Source of the DNA: Odiellus spinosus
Lineage: Eukaryota > Arthropoda > Arachnida > Opiliones > Phalangiidae
Direction: 5' to 3'
Assembly: GCA_963920705.1 (NCBI GenBank)
Contig: OY987234.1
Coordinates: 868,001 to 932,000 of the forward strand
DNA length: 64,000 nucleotides
Part shown: positions 39,917 to 52,903 of the stretch, piece by piece
Layout of the letters: each line of letters starts with the position of its first letter
Numbering within the stretch: the first letter of the stretch is position 1
Program-made: the position numbers and the translations under genes
The notes under the pieces: model-generated
What the model was told of the DNA's origin: nothing
Databases searched by the model: none
The model's input: the letters and a program-made list of their open reading frames with translations, nothing else

Positions 39917-42900
39917 GTGTAGATCCACAAATTTCCCAAATGCAGATCCACAAATTTCCCAAGTGCAGATCCACAAATTTCCCAAGTGCAGATACACAAA
40001 TTTCCCAAGTGCAGATCCACAAATTTCCCAAGTGTATATCCACAAATTTCCCAAGTGCAGATCCACAAATTTCCCAAGTGCAGATCCACAAATTTCCCAA
40101 GTGTAGATCCACAAATTTCCCAAGTGCAGATCCACAAATTTCCCAAGTGTAGATCCACAAATTTCCCAAGTGTAGATCCACAAATTTCCCATGTGCAGAT
40201 CCACAAATTTCCCAAGTGTAGATCCACAAATTTCCCAAGTGCAGATCCACAAAATTCCCAAGTGCAGATCCACAAATTTCCCAAGTGCACATCCACAAAT
40301 TTCCCAAGTGCAGATAATCAAATTTCCCAAGTGTAGATCCACAAATTTCCCAAGTGTAGATCCACAAATTTCCCAAGTGTAGATCCACAAATTTCCCAAG
40401 TGTATATCCACAAATTTCCCAAGTGCAGATCAACAAATTTAGCAAGTGCAGATCCACAAATTTCCCAAGTGTAGATCCACCAATTTCCCAAGTGTATTTC
40501 CACAAATTTCCCAAGTGCAGATCCACAAATTTCCCAAGTGCAGATCCACAAATTTCCCAAGTGCAGATCCAAAATTTTCCCAAGTGCAGATCCACAAAAT
40601 TCCCAAGTGCAGATCCACAAATTTCCCAAGTGCACATCCACAAATTTCCCAAGTGCAGATAATCAAATTTCCCAAGTGTAGATCCACAAATTTCCCAAGT
40701 GTAGATCCACAAATTTCCCAAGTGTAGATCCACAAATTTCCCAAATGCAGATCCACAAATTTCCCAAGTGCAGATCCACAAATTTCCCAAGTGCAGATAC
40801 ACAAATTTCCCAAGTGCAGATCCACAAATTTCCCAAGTGTATATCCACAAATTTCCCAAGTGTAGATCCACAAATTTCCCAAGTGTAGATCCACAAATTT
40901 CCCAAGTGTATATCCACAAATTTCCCAAGTGCAGATCCACAAATTTCCCAAGTGCAGATCCACAAATTTCCCAAGTGTAGATCCACCAATTTCCCAAGTG
41001 CAGATCCACAAATTTCCCAAGTGTAGATCCACAAATTTCCCAAGTATAGATCCACAAATTTCCCATGTGCAGATCCACAAATTTCCCAAGTGTAGATCCA
41101 CAAATTTCAGAAGTGTAGATCCACAAATTTCCCAAGTGTAGATCCACAAATTTCCCAAGTGCACATCCACAAATTTCCCAAGTGCAGATAATCAAATTTC
41201 CCAAGTGTAGATCCACAAATTTCCCAAGTGTAGATCCACAAATTTCCCAAGTGTAGATCCACAAATTTCCCAAATGCAGATCCACAAATTTCCCAAGTGC
41301 AGATCCACAAACTTCCCAAGTGCAGATACACAAATTTCCCAAGTGCAGATCCACAAATTTCCCAAGTGTATATCCACAAATTTCCCAAGTGTAGATCCAC
41401 AAATTTCCCAAGTGTAGATCCACAAATTTCCCAAGTGTATATCCACAAATTTCCCAAGTGCAGATCCACAAATTTCCCAAGTGCAGATCCACAAATTTCC
41501 CAAGTGTAGATCCACCAATTTCCCAAGTGCAGATCCACAAATTTCCCAAGTGTAGATCCACAAATTTCCCAAGTATAGATCCACAAATTTCCCATGTGCA
41601 GATCCACAAATTTCCCAAGTGTAGATCCACAAATTTCAGAAGTGTAGATCCACAAATTTCCCAAGTGTAGATCCACAAATTTCCCAAGTGTATATCCACA
41701 AATTTCCCAAGTGCAGATCCACAAATTTCCCAAGTGCAGATCCACAAATTTCCCAAGTGTAGATCCACCAATTTCCCAAGTGCAGATCCACAAATTTCCC
41801 AAGTGTAGATCCACAAATTTCCCAAGTGTAGATCCACAAATTTCCCATGTGCAGATCCACAAATTTCCCAAGTGTAGATCCACAAATTTCAGAAGTGTAG
41901 ATCCACAAATTTCCGAAATGTAGATCCACAAATTTCCCAAGTGCAGATCCACAAATTTCCTAAGTGCAGATCCACAATTTTCCCAAGTGCAGATCCACAA
42001 TTTTCCCAAGTGTATATCCACAAATTTCCTAAGTGCAGATCCACAAATTTCCCAAGTGCAGATCCACAAATTTCCCAAGTGTAGATCCACAAATTTCCCA
42101 AGTGCAGATCCACAAATTTCCCAAGTGTAGATCCACAAATTTCCCAAGTGTAGATCCACAAATTTCCCATGTGCAGATCCACAAATTTCCCAAGTGTAGA
42201 TCCACAAATTTCCCAAGTGCAGATCCACAAATTTCCCAAGTGCAGATCCACAAATTTCCCAAGTGCAGATCCAAAATTTTCCCAAGTGCAGATCCACAAA
42301 ATTCCCAAGTGCAGATCCACAAATTTCCCAAGTGCACATCCACAAATTTCCCAAGTGCAGATAATCAAATTTCCCAAGTGTAGATCCACAAACTTCCCAA
42401 GTGTAGATCCACAAATTTCCCAAGTGTAGATCCACAAATTTCCCAAATGCAGATCCACAAATTTCCCAAGTGCAGATCCACAAATTTCCCAAGTGCAGAT
42501 ACACAAATTTCCCAAGTGCAGATCCACAAATTTCCCAAGTGTATATCCACAAATTTCCCAAGTGCAGATCCACAAATTTCCCAAGTGCAGATCCACAAAT
42601 TTCCCAAGTGTAGATCCACAAATTTCCCAAGTGCAGATCCACAAATTTCCCAAGTGTAGATCCACAAATTTCCCAAGTGTAGATCCACAAATTTCCCATG
42701 TGCAGATCCACAAATTTCCCAAGTGTAGATCCACAAATTTCCCAAGTGCAGATCCACAAAATTCCCAAGTGCAGATCCACAAATTTCCCAAGTGCACATC
42801 CACAAATTTCCCAAGTGCAGATAATCAAATTTCCCAAGTGTAGATCCACAAATTTCCCAAGTGTAGATCCACAAATTTCCCAAGTGTAGATCCACAAATT

Positions 42901-43637
42901 TCCCAAGTGTATATCCACAAATTTCCCAAGTGCAGATCCACAAATTTAGCAAGTGCAGATCCACAAATTTCCCAAGTGTAGATCCACCAATTTCCCAAGT
43001 GTATTTCCACAAATTTCCCAAGTGCAGATCCACAAATTTCCCAAGTGCAGATCCACAAATTTCCCAAGTGCAGATCCAAAATTTTCCCAAGTGCAGATCC
43101 ACAAAATTCCCAAGTGCAGATCCACAAATTTCCCAAGTGCACATCCACAAATTTCCCAAGTGCAGATAATCAAATTTCCCAAGTGTAGATCCACAAATTT
43201 CCCAAGTGTAGATCCACAAATTTCCCAAGTGTAGATCCACAAATTTCCCAAATGCAGATCCACAAATTTCCCAAGTGCAGATCCACAAATTTCCCAAGTG
43301 CAGATACACAAATTTCCCAAGTGCAGATCCACAAATTTCCCAAGTGTATATCCACAAATTTCCCAAGTGTAGATCCACAAATTTCCCAAGTGTAGATCCA
43401 CAAATTTCCCAAGTGTATATCCACAAATTTCCCAAGTGCAGATCCACAAATTTCCCAAGTGCAGATCCACAAATTTCCCAAGTGTAGATCCACCAATTTC
43501 CCAAGTGCAGATCCACAAATTTCCCAAGTGTAGATCCACAAATTTCCCAAGTATAGATCCACAAATTTCCCATGTGCAGATCCACAAATTTCCCAAGTGT
43601 AGATCCACAAATTTCAGAAGTGTAGATCCACAAATTT
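39133..43637 (+). repeat. 2.0 kb spaced repeat, 39133-41130 and 41640-43637 (offset 2,507 bp, 109 units)
   Basis: Variant order is shared over about 2 kb, including TTCCTAAGTGCAG, an AAATTTAGCAAGTG unit (near 40,438 and 42,945), GTGTATTTCC and AAGTATAG units. Differences include TTCATAAG/TTCAGAAG (39,382/41,889) and a second TTCCTAAG near 42,027. The roughly 510 bp between copies is accounted for by the 529-bp duplication. Confidence 0.85.
40612..41691 (+). repeat. 529-bp tandem duplication (23 units)
   Basis: 40,612-41,162 and 41,141-41,691 carry the same AATC module, CCCAAATGCAG, GATACACAAAT, two TGTATATCC units, CCACCAATT, AAGTATAG and CAGAAG in order. The second copy has CACAAACTTCCC near 41,308. 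The duplication is absent from the partner block at 41.6-43.6 kb, so it is younger than, or was lost from, the 2,507-bp duplication. Confidence 0.85.
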
Positions 43638-45412
43638 CCGAAATGTAGATCCACAAATTTCCCAAGTGCAGATCCACAAATTTCCTAAGTGCAGATCCAC
43701 AATTTTCCCAAGTGCAGATCCACAATTTTCCCAAGTGTATATCCACAAATTTCCCAAGTGCAGATCCACAAATTTCCCAAGTGCAGATCCACAAATTTCC
43801 CAAGTGTAGATCCACAAATTTCCCAAGTGCAGATCCACAAATTTCCCAAGTGTAGATCCACAAATTTCCCAAGTGTAGATCCACAAATTTCCCATGTGCA
43901 GATCCACAAATTTCCCAAGTGTAGATCCACAAATTTCCCAAGTGCAGATCCACAAAATTCCCAAGTGCAGATCCACAAATTTCCCAAGTGCACATCCACA
44001 AATTTCCCAAGTGCAGATAATCAAATTTCCCAAGTGTATTTCCACAAATTTCCCAAGTGCAGATCCACAAATTTCCCAAGTGCAGATCCACAAATTTACC
44101 AAGTGCAGATCCAAAATTTTCCCAAGTGCAGATCCACAAAATTCCCAAGTGCAGATCCACAAATTTCCCAAGTGCACATCCACAAATTTCCCAAGTGCAG
44201 ATAATCAAATTTCCCTAGTGTAGATCCACAAATTTCCCAAGTGTAGATCCACAAATTTCCCAAGTGTAGATCCACAAATTTCCCAAATGCAGATCCACAA
44301 ATTTCCCAAGTGCAGATCCACAAATTTCCCAAGTGCAGATACACAAATTTCCCAAGTGCAGATCCACAAATTTCCCAAGTGTAGATCCACAAATTTCCCA
44401 AGTGCAGATCCACAAATTTAGCAAGTGCAGATCCACAAATTTCCCAAGTGTAGATCCACAAATTTCCCAAGTGCACATCCACAAATTTCCCAAGTGCAGA
44501 TAATCAAATTTCCCAAGTGTATTTCCACAAATTTCCCAAGTGCAGATCCACAAATTTCCCAAGTGCAGATCCACAAATTTCCCAAGTGCAGATCCAAAAT
44601 TTTCCCAAGTGCAGATCCACAAAATTCCCAAGTGCAGATCCACAAATTTCCCAAGTGCACATCCACAAATTTCCCAAGTGCAGATAATCAAATTTCCCAA
44701 GTGTAGATCCACAAATTTCCCAAGTGTAGATCCACAAATTTCCCAAGTGTAGATCCACAAATTTCCCAAATGCAGATCCACAAATTTCCCAAGTGCAGAT
44801 CCACAAATTTCCCAAGTGCAGATACACAAATTTCCCAAGTGCAGATCCACAAATTTCCCAAGTGTATATCCACAAATTTCCCAAGTGTAGATCCACAAAT
44901 TTCCCAAGTGTAGATCCACAAATTTCCCAAGTGTATATCCACAAATTTCCCAAGTGCAGATCCACAAATTTCCCAAGTGCAGATCCACAAATTTCCCAAG
45001 TGTAGATCCACCAATTTCCCAAGTGCAGATCCACAAATTTCCCAAGTGTAGATCCACATATTTCCCAAGTATAGATCCACAAATTTCCCATGTGCAGATC
45101 CACAAATTTCCCAAGTGTAGATCCACAAATTTCAGAAGTGTAGATCCACAAATTTCCGAAATGTAGATCCACAAATTTCCCAAGTGCAGATCCACAAATT
45201 TCCTAAGTGCAGATCCACAATTTTCCCAAGTGCAGATCCACTATTTTCCCAAGTGTATATCCACAAATTTCCCAAGTGCAGATCCACAAATTTCCCAAGT
45301 GCAGATCCACAAATTTCCCAAGTGTAGATCCACAAATTTCCCAAGTGCAGATCCACAAATTTCCCAAGTGTAGATCCACAAATTTCCCAAGTGTAGATCC
45401 ACAAATTTCCCA
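42992..45412 (+). repeat. Spaced repeat, 42992-43894 and 44510-45412 (offset 1,518 bp, 66 units)
   Basis: GTGTATTTCC, GATCCAAAATTTT, CCACCAATT, AAGTATAG, CAGAAG and CCGAAATG follow in the same order. Private changes in the second copy are CACATATTTCCC near 45,056 and CCACTATTTTCC near 45,239. The right edge of this copy is the last recognisable zone III sequence. Confidence 0.8.
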
Positions 45413-47444
45413 AGTGCAGATCCACAAATTTCCCAAGTGTAGATCCACAAATTTCCCAAGTGTAGATCCACAAATTTCCCAAATGTAGATCCACAAATTT
45501 CCCATTTGCAGATCCACAAATTTCCCAAGTGCAGATCCACAAATTTCCCAAGTGTATATCCACAAATTTCCCAAGTGCAGATCCACAAATTTCCCAAGTG
45601 CAGATCCACAAATTTCCCAAGTGTAGATCCACAAATTTCCCAAGTGCAGATCCACAAATTTCCCAAGTGTAGATCCACAAATTTCCCAAGTGTAGATCCA
45701 CAAATTTCCCATGTGCAGATCCACAAATTTCCCAAGTGTAGATCCACAAATTTCCCAAATGTAGATCCACAAATTTCCCAAGTGTAGATCCACAAATTTC
45801 CCAAGTGCAGATCCACAAATTTCCCAAGTGTAGATCCACAAATTTCCCAAGTGTAGATCCACAAATTTCCCAAATGTAGATCCACAAATTTCCCATTTGC
45901 AGATCCACAAATTTCCCAAGTGCAGATCCACAAATTTCCCAAGTGCAGATCCAAAAATTTCCCAAGTGTAGATCCACAAATTACCCAAGTGCAGATAATC
46001 AAATTTCCCAAGTGCAGATCCACAAATTTCCCAAGTGCATATCCACAAATTTCCCAAGTGCAGATACACAAATTTCCCAAGTGCAGATCCACAAATTTCC
46101 CAAGTGCAGATCCAAAATTTTCCCAAGTGCAGATCCACAAATTTCCCAAGTGCAGATACACAAATTTCCCAAGTGCAGATCCACAAATTTCCCAAGTGCA
46201 GATCCAAAATTTTCCCAAGTGCAGATCCACAAATTTCCCAAGTGTAGATCCACAAATTTCAGAAGTGTAGATGCACAAATTTCCCAAATGTAGATCCACA
46301 AATTTCCCAAGTGTAGATCCACAAATTTCCCAAGTGCAGATCCACAAATTTCCCAAGTGTAGATCCACAAATTTCCCAAATGCAGATCCACAAATTTCCC
46401 AAGTGCAGATCCACAAATTTCCCAAGTGCAGATACACAAATTTCCCAAGTGTAGATCCACAAATTTCCCAAATGCAGATCCACAAATTTCCCAAGTGCAG
46501 ATCCACAAATTTCCCAAGTGCAGATACACAAATTTCCCAAGTGCAGATCCACAAATTTCCCAAGTGTATATCCACAAATTTTCAAAGTGCAGATCCACAA
46601 ATTTCCCAAGTGTAGATCCACAAATTTCAGAAGTGTAGATCCACAAATTTCCCAAATGTAGATCCACAAATTTCCCAAGTACAGATCCACAAATTTCCCA
46701 AGTGTAGATCCACAAATTTCCCAAGTGTAGATCCATAAATTTCCCAAATGTAGATCCACAAATTTCCCATTTGCAGATCCACAAATTTCCCAAGTGCAGA
46801 TCCACAAATTTCCCAAGTGTAGATCCACAAATTTTCCAAATGCAGATCCACAAATTTCCCAAGTGCAGATCCACAAATTTCCCAAGTGCAGATACACAAA
46901 TTTCCCAAGTGCAGATCCACAAATTTCCCAAGTGTATATCCACAAATTTCCCAAATGCAGATCCACAAATTTCCCAAGTGCAGATCCACAAATTTCCCAA
47001 GTGTAGATCCACAAATTTCCCAAGTGCAGATCCACAAATTTCCCAAGTGTAGATCCACAAATTTCCCAAGTGTAGATCCACAAATTTCCCATGTGCAGAT
47101 CCACAAATTTCCCAAGTGTAGATCCACAAATTTCAGAAGTGTAGATCCACAAATTTCCCAAATGTAGATCCACAAATTTCCCAAGTGTAGATCCACAAAT
47201 TTCCCAAGTGCAGATCCACAAATTTCCCAAGTGTAGATCCACAAATTTCCCAAGTGTAGATCCACAAATTTCCCAAATGTAGATCCACAAATTTCCCATT
47301 TGCAGATCCACAAATTTCCCAAGTGCAGATCCACAAATTTCTCAAGTGCAGATCCAAAAATTTCCCAAGTGTAGATCCACAAATTTCCCAAGTGCAGATC
47401 CAAAAATTTCCCAAGTGCAGATCCACAAATTTCCCAAGTGCATA
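45413..47444 (+). repeat. Left part of zone IV with irregular block order
   Basis: CCATTTGCAG and later TTTTCAAAGTG units appear for the first time here. I could not resolve a clean long duplication. Short runs of GATACACAAAT, CCCAAATGCAG and CAGAAG/AAATG recur at variable spacing. AAATTACCC appears near 45,971, before becoming a fixed companion of the AATC module from about 47.66 kb onward. No gene. Confidence 0.65.
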
Positions 47445-50400
47445 TCCACAAATTTCCCAAGTGCAGATCCACAAATTTCCCAAGTGCAGATCCACAAATT
47501 TCCCAAGTGCAGATCCACAAATTTTCCAAGTGCAGATCCACAAATTTCCCAAGTGCAGATCCACAAATTTCCCAAGTGCAGATCCAAAATTTTCCCAAGT
47601 GCAGATCCACAAAGTTCCCAAGTGCAGATCCACAAATTTCCCAAGTGCACATCCACAAATTACCCAAGTGCAGATAATCAAATTTCCCAAGTGTAGATCC
47701 ACAAATTTCCCAAATGCAGATCCACAAATTTCCCAAGTGCAGATCCACAAATTTCCCAAGTGCAGATACACAAATTTCCCAAGTGCAGATCCACAAATTT
47801 CCCAAGTGTATATCCACAAATTTTCAAAGTGCAGATCCACAAATTTCCCAAGTGTAGATCCACAAATTTCAGAAGTGTAGATCCACAAATTTCCCAAGTG
47901 CAGATCCACAAATTTCCCAAGTGCAGATCCAAAATTTTCCCAAGTGCAGATCCACAAAGTTCCCAAGTGCAGATCCACAAATTTCCCAAGTGCACATCCA
48001 CAAATTACCCAAGTGCAGATAATCAAATTTCCCAAGTGTAGATCCACAAATTTCCCAAGTGTAGATCCACAAATTTCCCAAGTGTAGATCCACAAATTTC
48101 CCAAATGCAGATCCACAAATTTCCCAAGTGCAGATCCACAAATTTCCCAAGTGCAGATACACAAATTTCCCAAGTGCAGATCCACAAATTTCCCAAGTGT
48201 ATATCCACAAATTTTCAAAGTGCAGATCCACAAATTTCCCAAGTGCAGATCCACAAATTTCCCAAGTGTAGATCCACAAATTTCCCAAGTGCAGATCCAC
48301 AAATTTCCCAAGTGTAGATCCACAAATTCCCCAAGTGTAGATCCACAAATTTCCCATGTGCAGATCCACAAATTTCCCAAGTGTAGATCCACAAATTTCA
48401 GAAGTGTAGATCCACAAATTTCCCAAATGTAGATCCACAAATTTCCCAAGTGTAGATCCACAAATTTCCCAAGTGTAGATCCACAAATTTCCCAAGTGCA
48501 GATCCAAAAATTTCCCAAGTGTAGATCCACAAATTTCCCAAATGTAGATCCACAAATTTCCCATTTGCAGATCCACAAATTTCCCAAGTGCAGATCCACA
48601 AATTTCCCAAGTGCAGATCCACAAATTTTCCAAGTGCAGATCCACAAATTTCCCAAGTGCAGATCCACAAATTTCCTAAGTGCAGATCCAAAATTTTCCC
48701 AAGTGCAGATCCACAAAGTTCCCAAGTGCAGATCCACAAATTTCCCAAGTGCACATCCACAAATTTCCCAAGTGCAGATAATCAAATTTCCCAAGTGTAG
48801 ATCCACAAAGTTCCCAAGTGCAGATCCACAAATTTCCCAAGTGCACATCCACAAATTACCCAAGTGCAGATAATCAAATTTCCCAAGTGTAGATCCACAA
48901 ATTTCCCAAGTGTAGATCCACAAATTTCCCAAGTGTAGATCCACAAATTTCCCAAATGCAGATCCACAAATTTCCCAAGTGCAGATCCACAAATTTCCCA
49001 AGTGCAGATCCACAAATTTCCCAAGTGCAGATCCACAAATTTTCCAAGTGCAGATCCACAAATTTCCCAAGTGCAGATCCACAAATTTCCCAAGTGCAGA
49101 TCCAAAATTTTCCCAAGTGCAGATCCACAAAGTTCCCAAGTGCAGATCCACAAATTTCCCAAGTGCACATCCACAAATTACCCAAGTGCAGATAATCAAA
49201 TTTCCCAAGTGTAGATCCACAAATTTCCCAAATGCAGATCCACAAATTTCCCAAGTGCAGATCCACAAATTTCCCAAGTGCAGATACACAAATTTCCCAA
49301 GTGCAGATCCACAAATTTCCCAAGTGTATATCCACAAATTTTCAAAGTGCAGATCCACAAATTTCCCAAGTGTAGATCCACAAATTTCAGAAGTGTAGAT
49401 CCACAAATTTCCCAAGTGCAGATCCACAAATTTCCCAAGTGCAGATCCAAAATTTTCCCAAGTGCAGATCCACAAAGTTCCCAAGTGCAGATCCACAAAT
49501 TTCCCAAGTGCACATCCACAAATTACCCAAGTGCAGATAATCAAATTTCCCAAGTGTAGATCCACAAATTTCCCAAGTGTAGATCCACAAATTTCCCAAG
49601 TGTAGATCCACAAATTTCCCAAATGCAGATCCACAAATTTCCCAAGTGCAGATCCACAAATTTCCCAAGTGCAGATACACAAATTTCCCAAGTGCAGATC
49701 CACAAATTTCCCAAGTGTATATCCACAAATTTTCAAAGTGCAGATCCACAAATTTCCCAAGTGCAGATCCACAAATTTCCCAAGTGTAGATCCACAAATT
49801 TCCCAAGTGCAGATCCACAAATTTCCCAAGTGTAGATCCACAAATTCCCCAAGTGTAGATCCACAAATTTCCCATGTGCAGATCCACAAATTTCCCAAGT
49901 GTAGATCCACAAATTTCAGAAGTGTAGATCCACAAATTTCCCAAATGTAGATCCACAAATTTCCCAAGTGTAGATCCACAAATTTCCCAAGTGTAGATCC
50001 ACAAATTTCCCAAGTGCAGATCCAAAAATTTCCCAAATGTAGATCCACAAATTTCCCAAATGTAGATCCACAAATTTCCCATTTGCAGATCCACAAATTT
50101 CCCAAGTGCAGATCCACAAATTTCCCAAGTGCAGATCCACAAATTTTCCAAGTGCAGATCCACAAATTTCCCAAGTGCAGATCCACAAATTTCCCAAGTG
50201 CAGATCCAAAATTTTCCCAAGTGCAGATCCACAAAGTTCCCAAGTGCAGATCCACAAATTTCCCAAGTGCACATCCACAAATTTCCCAAGTGCAGATAAT
50301 CAAATTTCCCAAGTGTAGATCCACAAAGTTCCCAAGTGCAGATCCACAAATTTCCCAAGTGCACATCCACAAATTACCCAAGTGCAGATAATCAAATTTC

Positions 50401-50480
50401 CCAAGTGTAGATCCACAAATTTCCCAAGTGTAGATCCACAAATTTCCCAAGTGTAGATCCACAAATTTCCCAAATGCAGA
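47445..50480 (+). repeat. 1,518-bp tandem duplication (66 units)
   Basis: 47,445-48,962 and 48,963-50,480 share the same order of AAATTTTCCAAG, GATCCAAAATTTT, AAATTACCCAAG, AGATAATC, TTTTCAAAGTG, AAATTCCCCAAG and CCATTTGCAG units. Differences include TTCCTAAG near 48,674 against TTCCCAAG near 50,192, and AAGTGTAG near 48,518 against AAATGTAG near 50,036. The period equals the 1,518-bp offset in zone III, although the content differs. Confidence 0.85.
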
Positions 50481-52269
50481 TCCACAAATTTCCCAAGTGC
50501 AGATCCACAAATTTCCCAAGTGCAGATACACAAATTTCCCAAGTGCAGATCCACAAATTTCCCAAGTGTATATCCACAAATTTTCAAAGTGCAGATCCAC
50601 AAATTTCCCAAGTGCAGATCCACAAATTTCCCAAGTGTAGATCCACAAATTTCCCAAGTGCAGATCCACAAATTTCCCAAGTGTAGATCCACAAATTTCC
50701 CAAGTGTAGATCCACAAATTTCCCAAGTGTAGATCCACAAATTTCAGAAGTGTAGATCCACAAATTTCCCAAATGTAGATCCACAAATTTCCCAAGTGTA
50801 GATCCACAAATTTCCCAAGTGTAGATCCACAAATTTCCCAAGTGCAGATCCAAAAATTTCCCAAGTGTAGATCCACAAATTTCCCAAATGTAGATCCACA
50901 AATTTCCCATTTGCAGATCCACAAATTTCCCAAGTGCAGATCCACAAATTTCCCAAGTGCAGATCCACAAATTTTCCAAGTGCAGATCCACAAATTTCCC
51001 AAGTGCAGATCCACAAATTTCCCAAGTGCAGATCCAAAATTTTCCCAAGTGCAGATCCACAAAGTTCCCAAGTGCAGATCCACAAATTTCCCAAGTGCAC
51101 ATCCACAAATTTCCCAAGTGCAGATAATCAAATTTCCCAAGTGTAGATCCACAAATTTCCCAAGTGTAGATCCACAAATTTCCCAAGTGTATATCCACAA
51201 ATTTCCCAAGTGCACATCCACAAATTTCCCAAGTGCAGATAATCAAATTTCCCAAGTGTAGATCCACAAATTTCCCAAGTGTAGATCCACAAATTTCCCA
51301 AGTGTAGATCCACAAATTTCCCAAGTGTAGATCCACAAATTTCCCAAATGCAGATCCACAAATTTCCCAAGTGCAGATCCACAAATTTCCCAAGTGCAGA
51401 TACACAAATTTCCCAAGTGCAGATCCACAAATTTCCCAAGTGTATATCCACAAATTTTCAAAGTGCAGATCCACAAATTTCCCAAGTGCAGATCCACAAA
51501 TTTCCCAAGTGTATATCCACAAATTTCCCAAGTGCAGATCCACAAATTTCCCAAGTGCAGATCCACAAATTTCCCAAGTGTAGATCCACAAATTTCCCAA
51601 GTGCAGATCCACAAATTTCCCAAGTGTAGATCCACAAATTTCCTAAGTGTAGATCCACAAATTTCCCAAGTGCAGATCCACAAATTTCCCAAGTGTAGAT
51701 CCACCAATTTCCCAAGTGTAGATCCACAAATTTCCCAAGTGAAGATCCACAAATTTCCCAAGTGTATATCCACAAATTTTCAAAGTGCAGATCCACAAAT
51801 TTCCCAAGTGCAGATCCACAAATTTCCCAAGTGTAGATCCACAAATTTCCCAAGTGCAGATCCACAAAATTCCCAAGTGTAGATCCACAAATTTCCCAAG
51901 TGTAGATCCACAAATTTCCCATGTGCAGATCCACAAATTTCTCAAGTGTAGATCCACAAATTTCAGAAGTGTAGATCCACAAATTTCCCAAATGTAGATC
52001 CACAAATTTCCCAAGTGTAGATCCACAAATTTCCCAAGTGCAGATCCACAAATTTCAAAAGTGTAGATCCACAAATTTCCCAAGTGTAGATCCACAAATT
52101 TCCCAAATGTAGATCCACAAATTTCCCATTTGCAGATCCACAAATTTCCCAAGTGCAGATCCACAAATTTCCCAAGTGCAGATCCAAAAATTTCCCAAGT
52201 GTAGATCCACAAATTTCCCAAATGTAGATCCACAAATTTCCCATTTGCAGATCCACAAATTTCCCAAGT
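50481..52269 (+). repeat. Zone IV satellite between two duplications
   Basis: No gene. About 50.70-51.26 kb matches 53.21-53.77 kb (offset 2,506 bp). The rest mixes TTTTCAAAGTG, TGTATATCC and CCATTTGCAG units. A single CCACCAATT unit at 51,701 is the only zone III marker inside zone IV, and AAATTTCAAAAGTG near 52,050 resembles a unit at about 10,423. Confidence 0.65.
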
Positions 52270-52903
52270 GCAGATCCACAAATTTCCCAAGTGCAGATCC
52301 ACAAATTTCCCAAGTGCAGATCCACAAATTTCCCAAGTGCAGATCCAAAATTTTCCCAAGTGCAGATCCACAAAGTTCCCAAGTGCAGATCCACAAATTT
52401 CCCAAGTGCACATCCACAAATTTCCCAAGTGCAGATAATCAAATTTCCCAAGTGTAGATCCACAAATTTCCCAAGTGTAGATCCACAAATTTCCCAAGTG
52501 TATATCCACAAATTTCCCAAGTGCACATCCACAAATTTCCCAAGTGCAGATAATCAAATTTCCCAAGTGTAGATCCACAAATTTCCCAAGTGTAGATCCA
52601 CAAATTTCCCAAGTGTATATCCACAAATTTCCCAAGTGCAGATCCACAAATTTCCCAAGTGCAGATCCACAAATTTCCCAAGTGTAGATCCACAAATTTC
52701 CGAAGTGCAGATCCACAAATTTCCCAAGTGTAGATCCACAAATTTCCCAAGTGTAGATCCACAAATTTCAGAAGTGTAGATCCACAAATTTCCCAAAGGT
52801 AGATCCACAAATTTCCCAAGTGTAGATCCACAAATTTCCCAAGTGCAGATCCACAAATTTCCCAAGTGTAGATCCACAAATTTCCCAAGTGTAGATATAC
52901 AAA

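Larger units (their letters stand above)
36661..45412 (+). repeat. Array zone III, marked by TTCCGAAATG and CCACCAATT units
   Basis: A CpG-containing unit reading TTCCGAAATGTAG follows the TTTCAGAAG unit at about 36.69, 37.31, 38.28, 39.41, 41.91, 43.64 and 45.16 kb. At the same module position the other zones read TTCCCAAATG. CCACCAATT units recur here but are nearly absent later, with one outlier at 51.70 kb. The GTGTATTTCC unit, common from 2.56 kb onward, makes its last appearance at 44.52 kb. Internal structure is a set of direct repeats with offsets 529, 621, 1126, 1518 and 2507 bp. Confidence 0.8.

Noticed and set aside
47133-51221. 1,362-codon minus-strand open frame, and others of 900-1,063 codons, as repeat-protein genes
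   Set aside because: They follow from a stop-free minus-strand unit. All three frames give the same peptide, start at any unit that happens to carry an ATG, and end at variant units that create TGA. There is no conserved start, ribosome-binding or splice context, and no frame with favoured silent change.
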